NCBI GenBank assembly: GCA_011051925.1
Contig: DRKE01000241.1
Span: forward strand, 1-6,877
Direction: 5' to 3'
Source of the DNA: Deltaproteobacteria bacterium
GTDB taxonomy: Bacteria > Myxococcota_A > UBA9160 > UBA4427
DNA length: 6,877 bases
The first letter of the stretch is position 1, and the number at the start of each line of letters is the position of its first letter. Shown piece by piece: positions 5,165 to 6,877 of this stretch. The translations under genes were made by a program, and so were the position numbers. Under the pieces are notes generated by a model. That model worked only from the letters and a program-made list of their open reading frames with translations. It ran no database searches and was not told where the DNA came from.

Positions 5165-6877
5165 TCACGCTTGCGGAGAATCGGGATCTCCGAGGCCGAC
5201 GAGTTCGCGATAGATTCCCGGCCGTCCCATCAAGGTTTCGTGATCACCGACCTCGACGATCCGTCCGTCCTCGAGCACGACGATCCGGTCGGCGTGGCGG
5301 ATCGTCGTGAGCCGATGGGCGACCAGGAAGATCGTGCGCTGACCACGCAGCGCTTCGATCGCGGCCTGCACCGCCCGTTCGGTCTTCGCGTCGAGGGAAC
5401 TCGTCGCTTCGTCGAAGACGAGGATGTCCGGATCACGCAGGATCGATCGGGCGATGGTGATCCGCTGTCGCTGGCCGCCGGAGAGCCGCAGGCCGAACTC
5501 ACCGACCGCCGTGTCGTAGCCCTCGGGCAGTTGTTCGATGAACTCGTCGGCGGAAGCCGCCCGGGCGGCGGCGCGAACCTCCTCTTCGCTGGCCTCCGGT
5601 CTTCCATAGCGGATGTTCTCGGCGATCGTTTCATCGAAGAGGAAGGGCTCCTGGGTCACGACGGCGACATGATCGAGGAACGAATCCCGCTGGAGATCGC
5701 GAAGGTCGACGCCATCGATCTCGATCGATCCGCTGGTGGGATCGTGGAAACGCAGCAGCAGATCCATCAGCGTGCTCTTGCCTGTTCCCGTCCGGCCGAC
5801 GATCGCGATCACCTCTCCGGGGCGGACCTCGAGATCGATGCCGCGAAGGATCTCGGTCTCGCCGTACCGGAAGTGGACGTCGCGAAAGCGGATTCCCTTC
5901 GAGACACCCGTCATCGGGCGTGCGTCGGGCCGGTTCGCGGGCTCCTCTTCGATGTCGAGGACCTGGAAGAGTCGCTCGGCGCCAGCCAGGGATTCCATGA
6001 TGTTCGCGTACGACATCGTGAGTGTCTTGACGGGCTTGTACGTCGTCACCAGGATCATCGAGAAGGCCGCCAGGGTGCCGAGGGTGACGCCCCAGAGATC
6101 GTGGTAGGCAAGCACCGCGCCGACGCCGAGAATCAAGGTACCGATCAGCTGGTTGAGCGCCTCGGTCGAGGCCTTGGCGAGGGTTCGATTCGACACCACC
6201 TTCATGTGACGGCGGAAATATTTGTCCGTCTCGCGATCGAAGGCAGTCAGTTCCAGATCCTGGCCGCGGAAGGCCTTGATGACCTTGATGCCCGAAAGGA
6301 TCGACAGGAAATGCTGGGAGAGACTGCCCTGGGATTCCTGGCGTCGCCGGGTCTGGCGCTGGATCCGCCGCCCGAAATAGTTGAGCATGATCAAAAGGGG
6401 CGGCACGGTCAGCATGCTGACCAGGGCGAGCTGCCAGCTGGTGACGAACATCGCGATCAATCCGCCGAGCAGCATCTGGACGCTCGACAAGGCATCCCGG
6501 TACAGGAAGATCAGGGCCTGGGTGCCCAGCTGGACGTCGGTCAGGGCGCGCGAGAGCAGATCGCCGCTCGATCCACCCCGGTGGATCCGAAGCGGGGCAT
6601 TCAGCAGCTTGCGGGCCACTTCGAGGTCGATGTCCTTGCGGACCCGCGCGACGAGCCAGTTCGACAGATAGATCCTGTAGTACATCGCGATGGGCGTGAT
6701 GACCAGCGTGAGAGCCAGCAGCACGACGATCTGCCAGAGTCGGGCTTCGATCGCGTCGAATCGGAGGGTGTCATTCGCGGCGGGCACCAGGATCTCGTCG
6801 AGCAGGGGCTTGAAGAGCCAGGCACGAACGAAGCGGCTCGCGGCGAGCAGCACACCCGACACGAACACGACGAGCAG
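5165..6877 (-). CDS. msbA: MsbA-like lipid flippase, ABC exporter with fused membrane and ATPase domains (5' end outside window)
   Basis: This type I ABC exporter half-transporter acts as an inner-membrane homodimer. MsbA flips lipid A-core to the periplasmic leaflet using ATP. The frame is still open at 6877 (codons Leu-Leu-Val lie before a GTG at 6868), so the true start is outside and about 30 residues are probably missing. Numbering from that GTG, the membrane domain fills about residues 1-320 with hydrophobic segments at 1-20, 48-70, 130-180 (two) and 240-275 (two). LFKPLLDEIL after the first helix closely resembles MsbA's LLKPLLDDGF. The ATPase domain is complete: Walker A GRTGTGKST at 358-366, Q-loop Gln406 in VTQEP, signature LSGGQRQR from 462, Walker B ILVFDE from 482 with SLD after it, and switch His518 in AHRLTT. 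All catalytic residues are present. Nearby glycosyltransferases favour a lipid A or glycolipid substrate, but a peptide or drug exporter of the same fold cannot be excluded. Confidence 0.9.
   Translation of the reverse strand: MLVVFVSGVLLAASRFVRAWLFKPLLDEILVPAANDTLRFDAIEARLWQIVVLLALTLVITPIAMYYRIYLSNWLVARVRKDIDLEVARKLLNAPLRIHRGGSSGDLLSRALTDVQLGTQALIFLYRDALSSVQMLLGGLIAMFVTSWQLALVSMLTVPPLLIMLNYFGRRIQRQTRRRQESQGSLSQHFLSILSGIKVIKAFRGQDLELTAFDRETDKYFRRHMKVVSNRTLAKASTEALNQLIGTLILGVGAVLAYHDLWGVTLGTLAAFSMILVTTYKPVKTLTMSYANIMESLAGAERLFQVLDIEEEPANRPDARPMTGVSKGIRFRDVHFRYGETEILRGIDLEVRPGEVIAIVGRTGTGKSTLMDLLLRFHDPTSGSIEIDGVDLRDLQRDSFLDHVAVVTQEPFLFDETIAENIRYGRPEASEEEVRAAARAASADEFIEQLPEGYDTAVGEFGLRLSGGQRQRITIARSILRDPDILVFDEATSSLDAKTERAVQAAIEALRGQRTIFLVAHRLTTIRHADRIVVLEDGRIVEVGDHETLMGRPGIYRELVGLGDPDSPQA

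Noticed and set aside
5174..5192. An inverted repeat CGGAGA/TCTCCG as a terminator
   Set aside because: It is only a 6-bp stem with a 7-base loop inside coding sequence, and no T-run follows on either strand.
1..6877. CRISPR arrays, tRNA/rRNA genes, insertion sequences, phage or toxin-antitoxin genes
   Set aside because: No direct-repeat arrays, cloverleaf-like sequence, transposase motifs or terminal repeats were seen. Nearly all of the window is taken up by housekeeping and envelope genes of even composition.

Overview
The window is GC-rich (roughly 65% by eye) and packed with genes. It reads as a Gram-negative chromosome of deltaproteobacterial character (Myxococcota, Desulfobacterota, Binatota or a relative). 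This rests on the order remA (DUF370) - gmk - bifunctional rel, and on envelope-type glycosyltransferases next to an MsbA-like lipid flippase. The phylum is an inference from gene order and composition; no rRNA or marker phylogeny is available here.

Layout. The + strand carries the 3' end of remA (ends at 122), a 94-base junction with a possible 33-codon ORF, gmk (217-879), a 125-base gap with a GC-rich hairpin, and a full-length (p)ppGpp synthetase/hydrolase rel (1005-3191). Two glycosyltransferases follow: a GT2 enzyme of the WaaE/LgtF type (3188-3988) and a GT4 enzyme (3985-5148). rel, GT2 and GT4 are joined by 4-base stop/start overlaps (ATGA and TTGA), so they are very probably one translationally coupled unit. 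Sixteen bases after GT4, an ABC exporter of the MsbA class runs in from the right edge on the - strand (5165 to beyond 6877), convergent with the operon.

How the genes fit together. remA-gmk-rel is a guanine-nucleotide and regulation block. Gmk makes GDP from GMP, while Rel makes (p)ppGpp from GDP/GTP and also degrades it. GT2, GT4 and the MsbA-like exporter form an envelope block, most simply lipopolysaccharide or glycolipid core assembly and export of the lipid to the periplasmic leaflet. The two blocks are joined without a gap at the rel/GT2 overlap.

The five main proteins belong to well-known families and I see no clear sign of a wholly new system. Points that merit a second look are the tiny ORF locked by 4-base overlaps between remA and gmk, competing inverted repeats in the same junction, the absence of rpoZ between gmk and rel, the coupling of rel to sugar transferases, and a GT4 enzyme whose E-x7-E motif reads D-x7-Q.
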